Assembly: GCA_050944415.1 (NCBI GenBank)
Contig: JBMNRA010000037.1
Coordinates: 1 to 29,203, forward strand
Length of the DNA stretch: 29,203 bases
Reading direction: 5' to 3'
From: Ruminococcus_G sp050944415
GTDB lineage: Bacteria; Bacillota; Clostridia; Lachnospirales; Lachnospiraceae
Part shown: in pieces, positions 1 to 8,127 of the stretch
Numbering within the stretch: position 1 is the stretch's first letter
How the letters are laid out: each line of letters opens with the position of its first letter
The notes under the pieces: model-generated
What the model was told of the DNA's origin: nothing
Database searches by the model: none
What the model saw: only the letters and a program-made list of their open reading frames with translations
Made by a program: the position numbers and the translations under genes

Positions 1-26
1 TCTTATTCTCCGATTTCATTAAAAAG

Positions 27-112
27 TGCCGCAGACCGGAATCGAACCGGTACGAAGTTTAACCCTCGCAGGATTTTAAGTCCTGTGCGTCTGCCAGTTC
101 CGCCACTGCGGC
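27..112 (-). tRNA. tRNA-Leu (anticodon UAA)
   Basis: Read on the minus strand, the segment folds as a class II tRNA: a 7-bp acceptor stem (GCCGCAG with CTGCGGC), a D-arm with the GGC of class II tRNAs, an anticodon loop ACTTAAAATCC giving anticodon TAA, a long variable arm and the T-arm GGTTCGATTCC. The discriminator base is A, as in bacterial tRNA-Leu. CCA is not encoded: ACTTTTT follows the acceptor stem, so the CCA end must be added after transcription. It lies 18 bp downstream of tRNA-Tyr on the same strand and is probably co-transcribed with it. Confidence 0.97.
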
Positions 113-130
113 ATGTGATGAATGAATGAA

Positions 131-212
131 TGGATGGAGAAGGATTCGAACCTTCGAAGGCGTTGCCAACAGATTTACAGTCTGCCCCCTTTGGCCACTC
201 GGGAATCCATCC
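131..212 (-). tRNA. tRNA-Tyr (anticodon GUA)
   Basis: On the minus strand the acceptor stem GGATGGA pairs with TCCATCC, followed by discriminator A. The anticodon loop ACTGTAAATCT gives anticodon GTA (Tyr). The long variable arm is typical of bacterial tRNA-Tyr, and the T-arm reads GGTTCGAATCC. CCA is not encoded. It is the first gene of a Tyr-Leu tRNA pair; a promoter and a leader hairpin lie just upstream (223-285). Confidence 0.97.
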
Positions 213-222
213 ATAAATATCC

Positions 223-285
223 TGTCAGAACACATAAAATGTTCTGACAAGATATATTTATACCATATTTTCGCGCAGAATGCAA
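223..285 (-). promoter_or_regulatory. promoter and leader hairpin of the tRNA-Tyr/tRNA-Leu operon
   Basis: Minus-strand TTGCAT (280-285) and TATAAA (257-262) are separated by 17 bp, and the -10 box carries a TGG extension. Transcription would start near 250, at the base of a perfect 10-bp stem (TGTCAGAACA with TGTTCTGACA, 223-232 and 240-249, 7-nt loop). The hairpin sits between the start site and the mature tRNA and has no T-run in the tRNA direction, so it is more likely a processed leader element than a terminator. It could also slow read-through from the GH13 gene ending at 287. The -35 match is only partial. Confidence 0.55.
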
Positions 286-286
286 G

Positions 287-2392
287 CTATTCTTTCCGAT
301 GCAGAATCACTGCAGACTGGGGTTTTATCTTAATCCGCAGAATACCCGCGATTACCGTATGAAAAACTTTTTCTTCAGTAAATCCGTCCTGATCCGTACA
401 GAAAATCTGCTCCATAATTTTATTCCGCACGTTATCCATTCCCAGCTCCCATACCGGTACTTCCACTTCCGCCTCTTCATGGCGGTTGTTAATCACTACC
501 GCTATCTGTTCGTCCATGGAAAAACGGCCATATGCCAGAATATTATGCTCATACATCAGCTGCCGCAGAGAACCTCTGCGCAGCACTTCGTATCGTTTGT
601 GAAGAGCAATAATACTTTTATAGAAAGCCAGAAGTTCTTTATCTTCCCTTCCCCAGGGATAAGTTCTTCGATTGTCGGGATCTGTAAAACCGCAGACTCC
701 CGCCTCATCTCCGTAATAAAGCGTCGGCGCTCCCGGCCAGGTCATCTGAATAACCACGGCTTCTCTCAGCACCGCTTTATCGATCCCTTCAGATGCCGCT
801 TCTGAGCCCAGATGAGCTACTCTTCCCACTTTGTGATTAGTTCTGGTCAGAAATCTGGAGTGGTCATGGTTATCCAGCTCGTTCATAGCTGTATAAAGGG
901 ATGGTCCGTAGAAACGTGCCATATGATAACGCATGGCATCAGTAAAAGACTGACCGTTTCCTAGGAGATCTCCTCTGTATTCATCACTGTGCTTTTCCAT
1001 GCCCGTTAAGAACCAGGACACCGGCTCCATAAAAGCGTCATAATTCATTACCGTATCCCATTCATCTCCCTGCAGCCAGGAATGAGCATCACCGTAATGT
1101 TCCGCCAGAATAATAGCTTCCGGATTCGCTTCCTTTACCGCCTTTCGGAATTTTTTCCAGAACCGGTGATTATAGTCGGGACTGTGTCCCAGATCGGCAG
1201 CCACATCCAATCGCCAGCCGTCTGCATTATAAGGCGGTGAAACCCACTTTTTCGCAATATAGAGGATATAGGCTTCCAGCATGGGAGAAGCTTCATAATT
1301 CAGCTTCGGCAGTGTATCATGGCCCCACCATCCGTCATAAAATTCATTATACGGCCAAGCATGTTCATTGTTAAATTTAAAAAAGGTGTGGTAGGGACTG
1401 TCAGAAGAAATATACGCGCCTTTCTGATAATAGCTTTCATTTTCATAAATTCTTTCCCTGTCCAGCCATTTATTGAAAGAGCCGCAGTGATTGAAAACGC
1501 CGTCCAGTATCAGCTTCATGCCTCTTTCATGAAGTTTTTCAATCAGCTCAATCAATACCTGATTGCTGGCTTCCAGGTTAGCCAGACCGGTTACTCTCCT
1601 GATATATCTGCCGGCCTTTGTGTTATCAAGCTCCCCTTCCTCCAGAAGCCTTCCTTCGTCTTCTACGATCTTTCCGTAATGGGGATCCACATAATCATAA
1701 TCCTGTATGTCGTATTTATGATTGGAAGGTGATACAAATATGGGATTCAGATACAACACCTCTACCCCCAGATCCTGCAGGTAATCCAGTTTGTCAATCA
1801 CTCCCTGCAGATCTCCCCCATAGAAAATGCCGACGTCCATAGCTTTCGGCAGAGCATCCCATCGGTTTTCTCTCTGTACCTGCTCACCGATATAAGCGTA
1901 CTCTCCCGTCAGTACATCGTTGCTTCTGTCGCCATTATAAAAGCGATCTACAAATATCTGATACATGACCGCTCCCTTGGCCCAGTCCGGCGTGGAAAAC
2001 CCGGGAACAATTCCGAAAGAATACTGTTCGTTCAGATCCCTTGTCACACCCAGCTCATTATAATAGCAGGTCAGTTTCCCCGCCTGTATTTCAAAAAAAT
2101 AATGCAGTGTCTCATTTCCCAACACAATATCTGTTTCGTAATAGTCAAATCCGTTCTTTGTGCTGGCCACTTCCATTTTTTTCCGAAGTGAACCGCTGAT
2201 CAAATACACTGCATCCACGTTATTCTTTTTTGCCCTGAATCGAATCGTTACCCTGTCGCCTGCTCCGGCGCCGCTGGGAAACTGATAATACTCCGATTCA
2301 TCACTGTGAAGAGCACTTTTTATCAAAAGCGGTCTTACTTTATGAATATAATTTAACCGATTTTCCAGTTCGCTGTAATATTTCAAATCCAT
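287..2392 (-). CDS. GH13 alpha-glycosidase (neopullulanase / maltogenic amylase-like)
   Basis: A 701-residue glycoside hydrolase of family 13, acting on alpha-glucans or maltodextrins. An N-terminal CBM34-like beta domain (about 1-130) precedes the (beta/alpha)8 barrel. The four GH13 regions are visible: DGVFNH (297-302), GWRLDVA with nucleophile D396, AEHYGD with acid/base E431, and LDNHD with transition-state stabiliser D510. A C-terminal beta domain follows. There is no signal peptide, so it should act in the cytoplasm on imported oligosaccharides. A polar insertion at about 240-275 lies between barrel strands. AGAAGGG lies upstream of the ATG, and a strong promoter lies at 2468-2496. It stands alone, followed by the tRNA operon. 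Exact specificity (neopullulanase, cyclodextrinase or maltogenic) cannot be read from sequence alone. Confidence 0.93.
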   Translation of the reverse strand: MDLKYYSELENRLNYIHKVRPLLIKSALHSDESEYYQFPSGAGAGDRVTIRFRAKKNNVDAVYLISGSLRKKMEVASTKNGFDYYETDIVLGNETLHYFFEIQAGKLTCYYNELGVTRDLNEQYSFGIVPGFSTPDWAKGAVMYQIFVDRFYNGDRSNDVLTGEYAYIGEQVQRENRWDALPKAMDVGIFYGGDLQGVIDKLDYLQDLGVEVLYLNPIFVSPSNHKYDIQDYDYVDPHYGKIVEDEGRLLEEGELDNTKAGRYIRRVTGLANLEASNQVLIELIEKLHERGMKLILDGVFNHCGSFNKWLDRERIYENESYYQKGAYISSDSPYHTFFKFNNEHAWPYNEFYDGWWGHDTLPKLNYEASPMLEAYILYIAKKWVSPPYNADGWRLDVAADLGHSPDYNHRFWKKFRKAVKEANPEAIILAEHYGDAHSWLQGDEWDTVMNYDAFMEPVSWFLTGMEKHSDEYRGDLLGNGQSFTDAMRYHMARFYGPSLYTAMNELDNHDHSRFLTRTNHKVGRVAHLGSEAASEGIDKAVLREAVVIQMTWPGAPTLYYGDEAGVCGFTDPDNRRTYPWGREDKELLAFYKSIIALHKRYEVLRRGSLRQLMYEHNILAYGRFSMDEQIAVVINNRHEEAEVEVPVWELGMDNVRNKIMEQIFCTDQDGFTEEKVFHTVIAGILRIKIKPQSAVILHRKE

Positions 2393-2467
2393 CCGATTAC
2401 TACCCTTCTCATTTTCCGCTTTTCTACATTTTATGCCCGGATCAGAAAATCTGCTGACCCTGGTAAC

Positions 2468-2496
2468 ATTCTAGCCCAATATTCGAACATAATCAA
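2468..2496 (-). promoter_or_regulatory. sigma-A promoter of the GH13 gene
   Basis: Minus-strand TTGATT (2491-2496) and TAGAAT (2468-2473) are separated by exactly 17 bp. This matches 4/6 and 5/6 bases of the vegetative consensus. It lies about 75 bp upstream of the GH13 start codon and downstream of the ftsH terminator, so the gene is probably its own transcription unit. A short dyad (GGTCAG with CTGATCC) lies in the leader. Confidence 0.65.
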
Positions 2497-2743
2497 CTCT
2501 TCTTTTCCTTCCCCTGACCGCGCTGCCCTCCAAATGTCTGCCCGTGCAAGCACGGCAGCCGCTTGTCGGGCTTATCGCGCAAAAAAGACAGCTCTGTACG
2601 GCTGTCTTTTAAGAGAAGGTATTTCTTCTTTTGGGGTGTAGCAAAAACTATATAATGTATTGGGGGGGTGTTACATTTTGTATTATAGCTCATGTCTACG
2701 AAAAAGTGTGCACAAATCTTACAATTTTTTAATTTATTTTTTA
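2497..2743. other. noncoding region between ftsH and the GH13 gene, with a GC-rich hairpin block
   Basis: No gene is supported here. A minus-strand open frame (2493-2693) lacks a ribosome binding site and runs through the terminator at 2581-2610. The 2518-2580 part is markedly GC-richer than its surroundings and contains a strong hairpin at 2538-2558 (CTGCcCGTG with CACGGCAG, CAAG loop). It resembles a dispersed repeat unit rather than ordinary spacer. On the minus strand a TATAAT (2682-2687) just downstream of ftsH could start a short RNA ending at the terminator. Confidence 0.5.
2581..2610 (-). terminator. intrinsic terminator downstream of ftsH
   Basis: On the minus strand AAAAGACAGC pairs with GCTGTCTTTT over 10 bp around an 8-nt loop, and the 3' arm continues into a run of six T. 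It lies about 135 bp past the ftsH stop codon and ahead of the GH13 promoter, so it should end the tilS-hpt-ftsH transcript. The A-run on the other side makes it potentially bidirectional, but no plus-strand gene enters from the left. Confidence 0.8.
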
Positions 2744-4582
2744 TTAGTTTTGCACAATTTCTCTTTCCTGAAACAGGGCTTCAAATTCTTCACGCCCTAC
2801 TTTTTCCTTTTCCAGCAGCAGTTTCGTACAGCTGTGAAGGACATCCTCATGTTCCTGAAGGATTTTCTTTGCTTTTTCATAGCACATATCAATCAGCTTT
2901 TTCACTTCGCTGTCGATCTTTGCGGATACATTCTCACTGTATCCTCTGGCATGGGCCAGATCCCTGCCGATGAATACCTCATCCTGATCATCACCGTAGG
3001 AAACGAGGCCAACTTCCGACGACATACCATATTTAGTCACCATGGCCTTGGCAATCGCCGTAGCCTGTTTGATATCCTGAGAAGCTCCCGTGGTGATATC
3101 ATCAAAAATCAGTTCTTCCGCAATGCGCCCGCCCAGACAAACTTCTATATTCTGAAGCATCTGTCCCCGGGTATTAAACATCTCATCTTTTTCCGGAAGG
3201 CGCATGGTATAGCCTGCCGCCCCCATTCCCGTAGGAATAATCGAGATCGTATATACCGGATCAATATCCGGAAGCACATAACAGAGAATCGCGTGACCCG
3301 CTTCATGGTAGGCGGTAATCTTCTTCTCCTTATCGGAGATTACTCTGCTTCTCTTTTCTTTTCCAACTCCTACCTTGATGAAAGCCTCTTTAATATCATT
3401 CTGAATCAGATACGGCCGCTTTTCCTTTGCCGCCAGAATTGCAGCTTCATTAAGAAGATTTTCCAGCTCCGCTCCGGTAAAGCCCGCAGTCGTCTGGGCA
3501 ATCTGTTTGAAATCAATGTCATCGCCCAAAGGCTTGCCGGCCGCATGCACCTTCAGAATTTCCTCCCGTCCTTTAACATCAGGAGCGCCGACCACAACAC
3601 GGCGGTCAAAACGGCCAGGTCTCAAGATCGCCGGGTCCAAAATATCTACCCTGTTGGTAGCTGCCATTACGATAATCCCTTCATTAACGCCGAAACCATC
3701 CATCTCAACCAGAAGCTGGTTCAGTGTCTGCTCTCTCTCGTCATGACCGCCGCCCATTCCGGTTCCTCTTCTCCTGGCTACCGCATCAATCTCATCAATA
3801 AAAATAATACAAGGGCTGTGCCTTTTTCCTTCTTCAAACAGGTCGCGGACACGGGAAGCACCGACTCCGACGAACATTTCCACAAAATCAGAACCTGAAA
3901 TACTGAAAAACGGAACTCCGGCTTCTCCTGCTACTGCTTTGGCCATCAGAGTTTTTCCGGTACCGGGAGGTCCCACCAAAAGAACACCTTTGGGAATTCT
4001 GGCTCCTACTTTCGTATACTTCTGAGGTTCTTTCAAAAAATCCACAATTTCTTCCAGATCTTCCTTCTCCTCATCCAGACCTGCCACTTCTTTAAACGTT
4101 ACTTTTTTATCATTTTCTCCTGACATTCTGGCACGACTTTTTCCAAAATTCATCATTTTGGCATTGCTTCCGCCGCCCCCGTTCATAGAACGGGTCATAA
4201 ACATCATCAGCACCAGCACCAGACCTACGGAAATCAGAATGGGAAGAATGGTATTCATAAATGCGCTGTCCTGAGGCACATCCTGTACCATAACCGATAC
4301 ATTCTCATACTCCTCCAGCCGCTCCTGTTCAGCCACAACATCGCTGACATTCAGAACTCTGCTGGTTCCGTCTTTCAGCACTACCGTCAGCTGACCTGTA
4401 GGCGTCTGCCGGTTTTGAGATACCGTTACCGATACCACCTGCCCGTCTTCCAGCGCCTGCTCATACTGACCGTTGGTATACCCATTCTGCTGGTCAATTC
4501 TCCCCGAAAGATACATAAAACTGCTTACCAAAACCACTGCCACAAGGATATACAGCAGCAGTCCTCTTGATTGTCTGTTCAA
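2744..4582 (-). CDS. ftsH: ATP-dependent zinc metalloprotease FtsH
   Basis: A 612-residue membrane AAA+ protease that degrades misfolded membrane proteins and regulatory proteins. Transmembrane segments lie at about 7-25 and 110-130, flanking an extracytoplasmic domain. The AAA module has Walker A GPPGTGKT (204-211), Walker B IIFIDEID (259-266) and the second region of homology around ATNRVDILDPAILRPGR. The zinc site is HEAGH (426-430). The C-terminal helical region is shorter than in Bacillus (about 637 residues). The start is TTG at 4582, with AGGAG 9 nt upstream; no in-frame ATG fits better. It lies 22 bp downstream of hpt, the conserved tilS-hpt-ftsH order. Confidence 0.98.
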   Translation of the reverse strand: MNRQSRGLLLYILVAVVLVSSFMYLSGRIDQQNGYTNGQYEQALEDGQVVSVTVSQNRQTPTGQLTVVLKDGTSRVLNVSDVVAEQERLEEYENVSVMVQDVPQDSAFMNTILPILISVGLVLVLMMFMTRSMNGGGGSNAKMMNFGKSRARMSGENDKKVTFKEVAGLDEEKEDLEEIVDFLKEPQKYTKVGARIPKGVLLVGPPGTGKTLMAKAVAGEAGVPFFSISGSDFVEMFVGVGASRVRDLFEEGKRHSPCIIFIDEIDAVARRRGTGMGGGHDEREQTLNQLLVEMDGFGVNEGIIVMAATNRVDILDPAILRPGRFDRRVVVGAPDVKGREEILKVHAAGKPLGDDIDFKQIAQTTAGFTGAELENLLNEAAILAAKEKRPYLIQNDIKEAFIKVGVGKEKRSRVISDKEKKITAYHEAGHAILCYVLPDIDPVYTISIIPTGMGAAGYTMRLPEKDEMFNTRGQMLQNIEVCLGGRIAEELIFDDITTGASQDIKQATAIAKAMVTKYGMSSEVGLVSYGDDQDEVFIGRDLAHARGYSENVSAKIDSEVKKLIDMCYEKAKKILQEHEDVLHSCTKLLLEKEKVGREEFEALFQEREIVQN

Positions 4583-4604
4583 TGATGAATTCTCCTTTCA
4601 GCTT

Positions 4605-5135
4605 CTATTCTTCCACTTCAATAACTCCAATATATGGAAGGTTTCTGTATTTTTGCGCATAGTCCAGTCCGTATCCTACTACGAATTTATCCGGAATTTC
4701 AAAGCCAGTATAGTCTACCGTCACATTTTCCACCACCCGGCGCTCCGGTTTATCCAGCAGGGTACAGAGTCTTAAACTATCCGGATTTCTCTTTTTAAGA
4801 ATTTCAATCAGATAACTGAGTGTCCTCCCGGAATCAATAATATCTTCCACAATCAACGCATGCTTTCCTTCCAGCGGCTCATCCAGATCTTTCGTTATCC
4901 TTACCACTCCGCTGGAGGAAGTTCCTGACCCATAGCTGGAAACAGACATAAAATCCAGACTCACAGGAACTGTAATTCGTTTCGCCAGTTCACAGGCAAA
5001 GAAAACACTTCCTTTCAGAACACAGATCAGATGGACACTTTTTCCGGCATAATCCCGGCTGATAGCCTCTCCCATCTCCCGAATCCGCTGATCTACCACA
5101 TTCTCAGCCAGCAGAACGCTGATTTTCTCCTTCAT
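4605..5135 (-). CDS. hpt: hypoxanthine phosphoribosyltransferase
   Basis: A 176-residue purine salvage enzyme that makes IMP or GMP from hypoxanthine or guanine and PRPP. The PRPP-binding loop is visible as ALIVEDIIDSGRTL, with acidic residues before DSGRT. The flexible-loop segment SSYGSGTSSSG and the purine-site segment near PDKFVVGYGLDY are typical of the family. Length matches bacterial HPRTs (about 180). The ATG is preceded by GGGAGG at good spacing. The start lies inside the last 32 nt of tilS in another frame, so the two are translationally linked. In Bacillus, HprT with TilS also helps activate ftsH; whether this holds here is inference. Confidence 0.97.
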   Translation of the reverse strand: MKEKISVLLAENVVDQRIREMGEAISRDYAGKSVHLICVLKGSVFFACELAKRITVPVSLDFMSVSSYGSGTSSSGVVRITKDLDEPLEGKHALIVEDIIDSGRTLSYLIEILKKRNPDSLRLCTLLDKPERRVVENVTVDYTGFEIPDKFVVGYGLDYAQKYRNLPYIGVIEVEE

Positions 5136-6522
5136 GTACTGTTCCTCCCTTTATCTCCATACGTAAAATATGTCTGGTATGTTCTTCCACCATATAATTC
5201 TGGCTGAGCCGGTATCCCACAATCCACACAATTTCCGACCCGTCCGCCACCAGAAGCACACGGTCTCTTTCTTCCCTCGGAATCTTCTGATCAATAAAAT
5301 AATCTTTCAGTTTTTTCCTTCCGCCGGATTCATTAATAACAATGTAGTCCCCTGGAAGTCTGGTGCGAACCACCAAAGTATCCTTTATTTTATCATAATC
5401 AATCCATTTCGTATATGTTTTTTGCGGAATTAATTTCCCGGTTTTTTCCAGAAGGACTGTTTCCAGCCGTTTTCCATCCAGTTGTGTGCACCCCGGAATC
5501 GAAATTTTACGAACCCGGAAAGACTCTTCTTCCCTCCGTTTATCCCGAATATCCTTCTTTCTCAGCTGTACGCCACGGTAAGTCCGCACCGCTGCCAGTT
5601 CATAAGGCAGATCCAGGCTTTTTCCAGTATCCTTATCCCATAATGCCATAACATCCTGAAAATGTATTCTGGTAAAATCTCTGCTGGTTCCGGCCGCTTC
5701 TTCCAGACATCTTTTTATCACCAGTTTCCAGAACAGAGGTTTTTCCAGCGCCAGCTCATTCGCCATCAGCAGACTGTCTCCCTGCCTCTTCACCAGTCTT
5801 TCTTTCCGTTCATCAATGCACCCTTCCAGATAATCCCATATCTCTGCCAGGTCAGCGGCGGCAGAAGACATATGTTCCACTGCTCTTTCATTAATGTGTT
5901 CCTGAAGCCCCGGCAGAATACGGCGGCGGATATAATTTCTGGCATAAGCGGTATCCTGATTGGTACTGTCCGTACAGTAGGGAATCTGTCTTTCTTCTAA
6001 ATACTGCTCAATTTCCGCCCGGTTCATACACAAAAGCGGCCGAATCAGTGAATTTCTCACCGGCCGCAGACTGCAGAGCCCGCTGATGCCGGTCCCCCTG
6101 GCCAGATTATACAGCATGGTTTCCGCGCAGTCGTTGCGGTGATGGGCCAGCGCGATTTTATTGCCGCCCCACTTTTGGGCAAATTCTTCAAAGGCCTGAT
6201 ACCGTCTGATACGCCCTGCCTCCTCCAGCGAAAGCTTCTCCTCCCTGGCAATGGTCTCTATGGGAAAGGCAAAGACCTGGCAGGAAACGCTATGATCTTT
6301 GCACAGCTGCCGGACAAACCTCTCATCTTCATCCGCTTCCTGTCCCCTCAGCATATGGTTGACATGGACAGCCGCAAATTCAATTTTTCCTTTTCTTCTC
6401 AGCTCCAGCAGCAGAAAAAACAGATAAACGGAATCCGCACCTCCTGATATTCCTGCCACAATCCTGTCGCCTTTCTGAATTATGTCATACTGCCGGATAT
6501 ACTCCCAGATCTTCCTTTGCAT
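5104..6522 (-). CDS. tilS: tRNA(Ile)-lysidine synthetase TilS
   Basis: A 472-residue enzyme that ligates lysine to C34 of tRNA-Ile(CAU), changing its codon reading from AUG to AUA. The PP-loop ATP-pyrophosphatase motif is SGGADS (26-31). The N-terminal domain includes VHVNHMLRG and ALAHHRNDCAETML, both characteristic of TilS. The middle and C-terminal substrate-binding domains are present, so it is the long form. The frame is open 11 codons further upstream, but the ATG at 6522 has AGGAG 8 nt before it and lies 10 nt after the spoIIE stop; the longer version would overlap spoIIE. It overlaps hpt by 32 nt. Confidence 0.97.
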   Translation of the reverse strand: MQRKIWEYIRQYDIIQKGDRIVAGISGGADSVYLFFLLLELRRKGKIEFAAVHVNHMLRGQEADEDERFVRQLCKDHSVSCQVFAFPIETIAREEKLSLEEAGRIRRYQAFEEFAQKWGGNKIALAHHRNDCAETMLYNLARGTGISGLCSLRPVRNSLIRPLLCMNRAEIEQYLEERQIPYCTDSTNQDTAYARNYIRRRILPGLQEHINERAVEHMSSAAADLAEIWDYLEGCIDERKERLVKRQGDSLLMANELALEKPLFWKLVIKRCLEEAAGTSRDFTRIHFQDVMALWDKDTGKSLDLPYELAAVRTYRGVQLRKKDIRDKRREEESFRVRKISIPGCTQLDGKRLETVLLEKTGKLIPQKTYTKWIDYDKIKDTLVVRTRLPGDYIVINESGGRKKLKDYFIDQKIPREERDRVLLVADGSEIVWIVGYRLSQNYMVEEHTRHILRMEIKGGTVHEGENQRSAG

Positions 6523-6532
6523 TATTTCTCTC

Positions 6533-8011
6533 CTATTTTCTCCAGACGCCTGCAACCAGCACCGTCATATCATCGATGGCCCGGTATCCGCAGAAACTCA
6601 TAACTTTTTCCAGAATACAGCGGCCCACTTCCTGTGGCTTGGAAGCGTGTATCTGCATAATGATCTCTTTCATGGTTTCTTCTTCTTTTTCCCGTGGCAG
6701 TGCATCCAACACTCCGTCCGTTACCATAATCAGATAATCACCGTCATATATTTTTTTAGCTGTAGTCTCAAAATCCATCTGCTGCACCAGACCCGCCGCC
6801 AGACTTGAGGAAGAAATCGCTTCCACCCACTGATCTCTCCTGATAAAGGTGGCTGCCGCACCGGCCTTCAGAAATTCACACATACCTGTGTACAGATTCA
6901 GCGCACAGATATCCACTGTGGAATACATGCCGTCCCTTCTCTGCAGTACCAGCGCCGAGTTCAGAAGTCTTGCGGATGTTTCCCGTGAAAAACCCGTGGT
7001 GAGAAACTGCTCCAGCAGTTCCACAACCGTTTCGCTTTCCCTGGACGCCTCCAGTCCGCTTCCCATACCGTCGGAAAGACACATGACAAATTGCTCCTCG
7101 CCCTGGGTAAAAGCATAATTGTCACCGGAAACCGTCTCTCTTTCCTTGGTCACTCTGGCCACACCGTAAAGTACTTTATAATTGGTATCTTCAACAAACA
7201 GAATGGTTCTGTTCTCACTGTTTATAATAGATCGGCTGTCTCTGGCAGGCACCATTCTCCGCTCGCACAGCTCCGAGAGAATTCCCGCAATCTCTGTGAC
7301 AGCCACGCATTGCCCCGACCGCACTCTCATATTAATAAAAATCCGGAACTTTTCCTCAGGCGACTGCAGCATCCACATCTGTCGAACCAGAATATGGCGC
7401 TTACCCAGAATCTTCTTTATCCGCTGCTCCAGCTCTCCCGGTACTGTTGTAATATCATACAGATCAGAAGCCACTTTCTGTATGGTTCGGGCAACTTCAT
7501 TGAGTTCTTCTGCTACCGCCAACCGGTTTTCCGTCTGACGATTATTCCAGATCAGATTCTGTCTGGCCTTCTGGAAAGCTTCCTGCAGACAGTCCATAAA
7601 TTTTCCTGCATTGAGACAGTCCCCATACCAGTCTGCCTGGGCACGCAGCAGTTTTTCCCGATCTCCCTCTTCAATCAGACACAGGAGTTCACATACTTTT
7701 TTATATGTAAGCGCTTCCTGCAAGCTCCAGCATTGTGCCTTCCCCGGACAGCGGCTGCATAATTTTTCTCTGACTTCTTCAAAAATTCCGTCGGTTTCGC
7801 TTTCGCTTAAATGCTCTCTTCGATAAGGCATCCGGTAAAACGTGTCCGCCAGTTTCTGCAGTGACTGCGCGTACTGCTCCATCCTCTCTTTCTGCGGATG
7901 GCAGTCGTACACTGGATTTTTTCTTTTTCTCCCCCAAAATACAATTTTTGCCATGTCCCGGATAATCAGTATGGCACTGATTGCGAGCATGGCAATGATT
8001 AAATCCTGCAT
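6533..8011 (-). CDS. spoIIE: SpoIIE-type PP2C phosphatase with a reduced membrane anchor
   Basis: A 492-residue sporulation phosphatase. In Bacillus, SpoIIE dephosphorylates SpoIIAA to release sigma-F in the forespore and interacts with FtsZ. The PP2C domain occupies about 280-492, with metal-binding motifs SGDNYAF (295-301), SDGMGSG (313-319), TDGVLD (431-436) and DDMTVL (480-485). A middle, mostly helical region (about 40-270) carries a cysteine cluster C85, C88, C94. Only one hydrophobic segment (about 3-25) is visible, whereas Bacillus SpoIIE has about ten within 827 residues. The gene is in the conserved place between divIC and tilS and has its own promoter. GGGGG lies 11 nt before the ATG. 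Confidence 0.92.
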   Translation of the reverse strand: MQDLIIAMLAISAILIIRDMAKIVFWGRKRKNPVYDCHPQKERMEQYAQSLQKLADTFYRMPYRREHLSESETDGIFEEVREKLCSRCPGKAQCWSLQEALTYKKVCELLCLIEEGDREKLLRAQADWYGDCLNAGKFMDCLQEAFQKARQNLIWNNRQTENRLAVAEELNEVARTIQKVASDLYDITTVPGELEQRIKKILGKRHILVRQMWMLQSPEEKFRIFINMRVRSGQCVAVTEIAGILSELCERRMVPARDSRSIINSENRTILFVEDTNYKVLYGVARVTKERETVSGDNYAFTQGEEQFVMCLSDGMGSGLEASRESETVVELLEQFLTTGFSRETSARLLNSALVLQRRDGMYSTVDICALNLYTGMCEFLKAGAAATFIRRDQWVEAISSSSLAAGLVQQMDFETTAKKIYDGDYLIMVTDGVLDALPREKEEETMKEIIMQIHASKPQEVGRCILEKVMSFCGYRAIDDMTVLVAGVWRK

Positions 8012-8052
8012 CCCAGCTTAAACCCCCTTAATTATTATACTCTCAGGGATTT

Positions 8053-8120
8053 ATTATAGATGCTTTACTATAAGAAACTTGTCAAATACACACTGGCATA
8101 TCAAAGAACTTTTAGACAAA
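8053..8120 (-). promoter_or_regulatory. Spo0A-type spoIIE promoter (21-bp spacer) with 0A-box-like sites
   Basis: Minus-strand TTGACA (8080-8085) is a perfect -35 and TATAAT (8053-8058) a perfect -10, but they are 21 bp apart, too far for ordinary sigma-A use. The Bacillus spoIIE and spoIIG promoters have the same kind of extended spacing and are activated by phosphorylated Spo0A. Two 0A-box-like sequences fit: minus-strand TTTGTCTAA at 8112-8120 (one mismatch to TTTGTCRAA), and plus-strand CTTGTCAAA overlapping the -35. A second TATAAT-like stretch lies nearer the gene, but without a -35. Confidence 0.68.
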
Positions 8121-8127
8121 ACAGAGC

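Noticed and set aside
2493..2693. Minus-strand open frame of 66 codons between ftsH and the GH13 gene
   Set aside because: No ribosome binding site, runs through an intrinsic terminator and a hairpin block, and has no recognised domain.
2660..3898. Plus-strand open frame of 412 codons opposite ftsH
   Set aside because: It is the antisense shadow of a clearly coding ftsH; it has no ribosome binding site and a low-complexity, F/S/R-rich translation.
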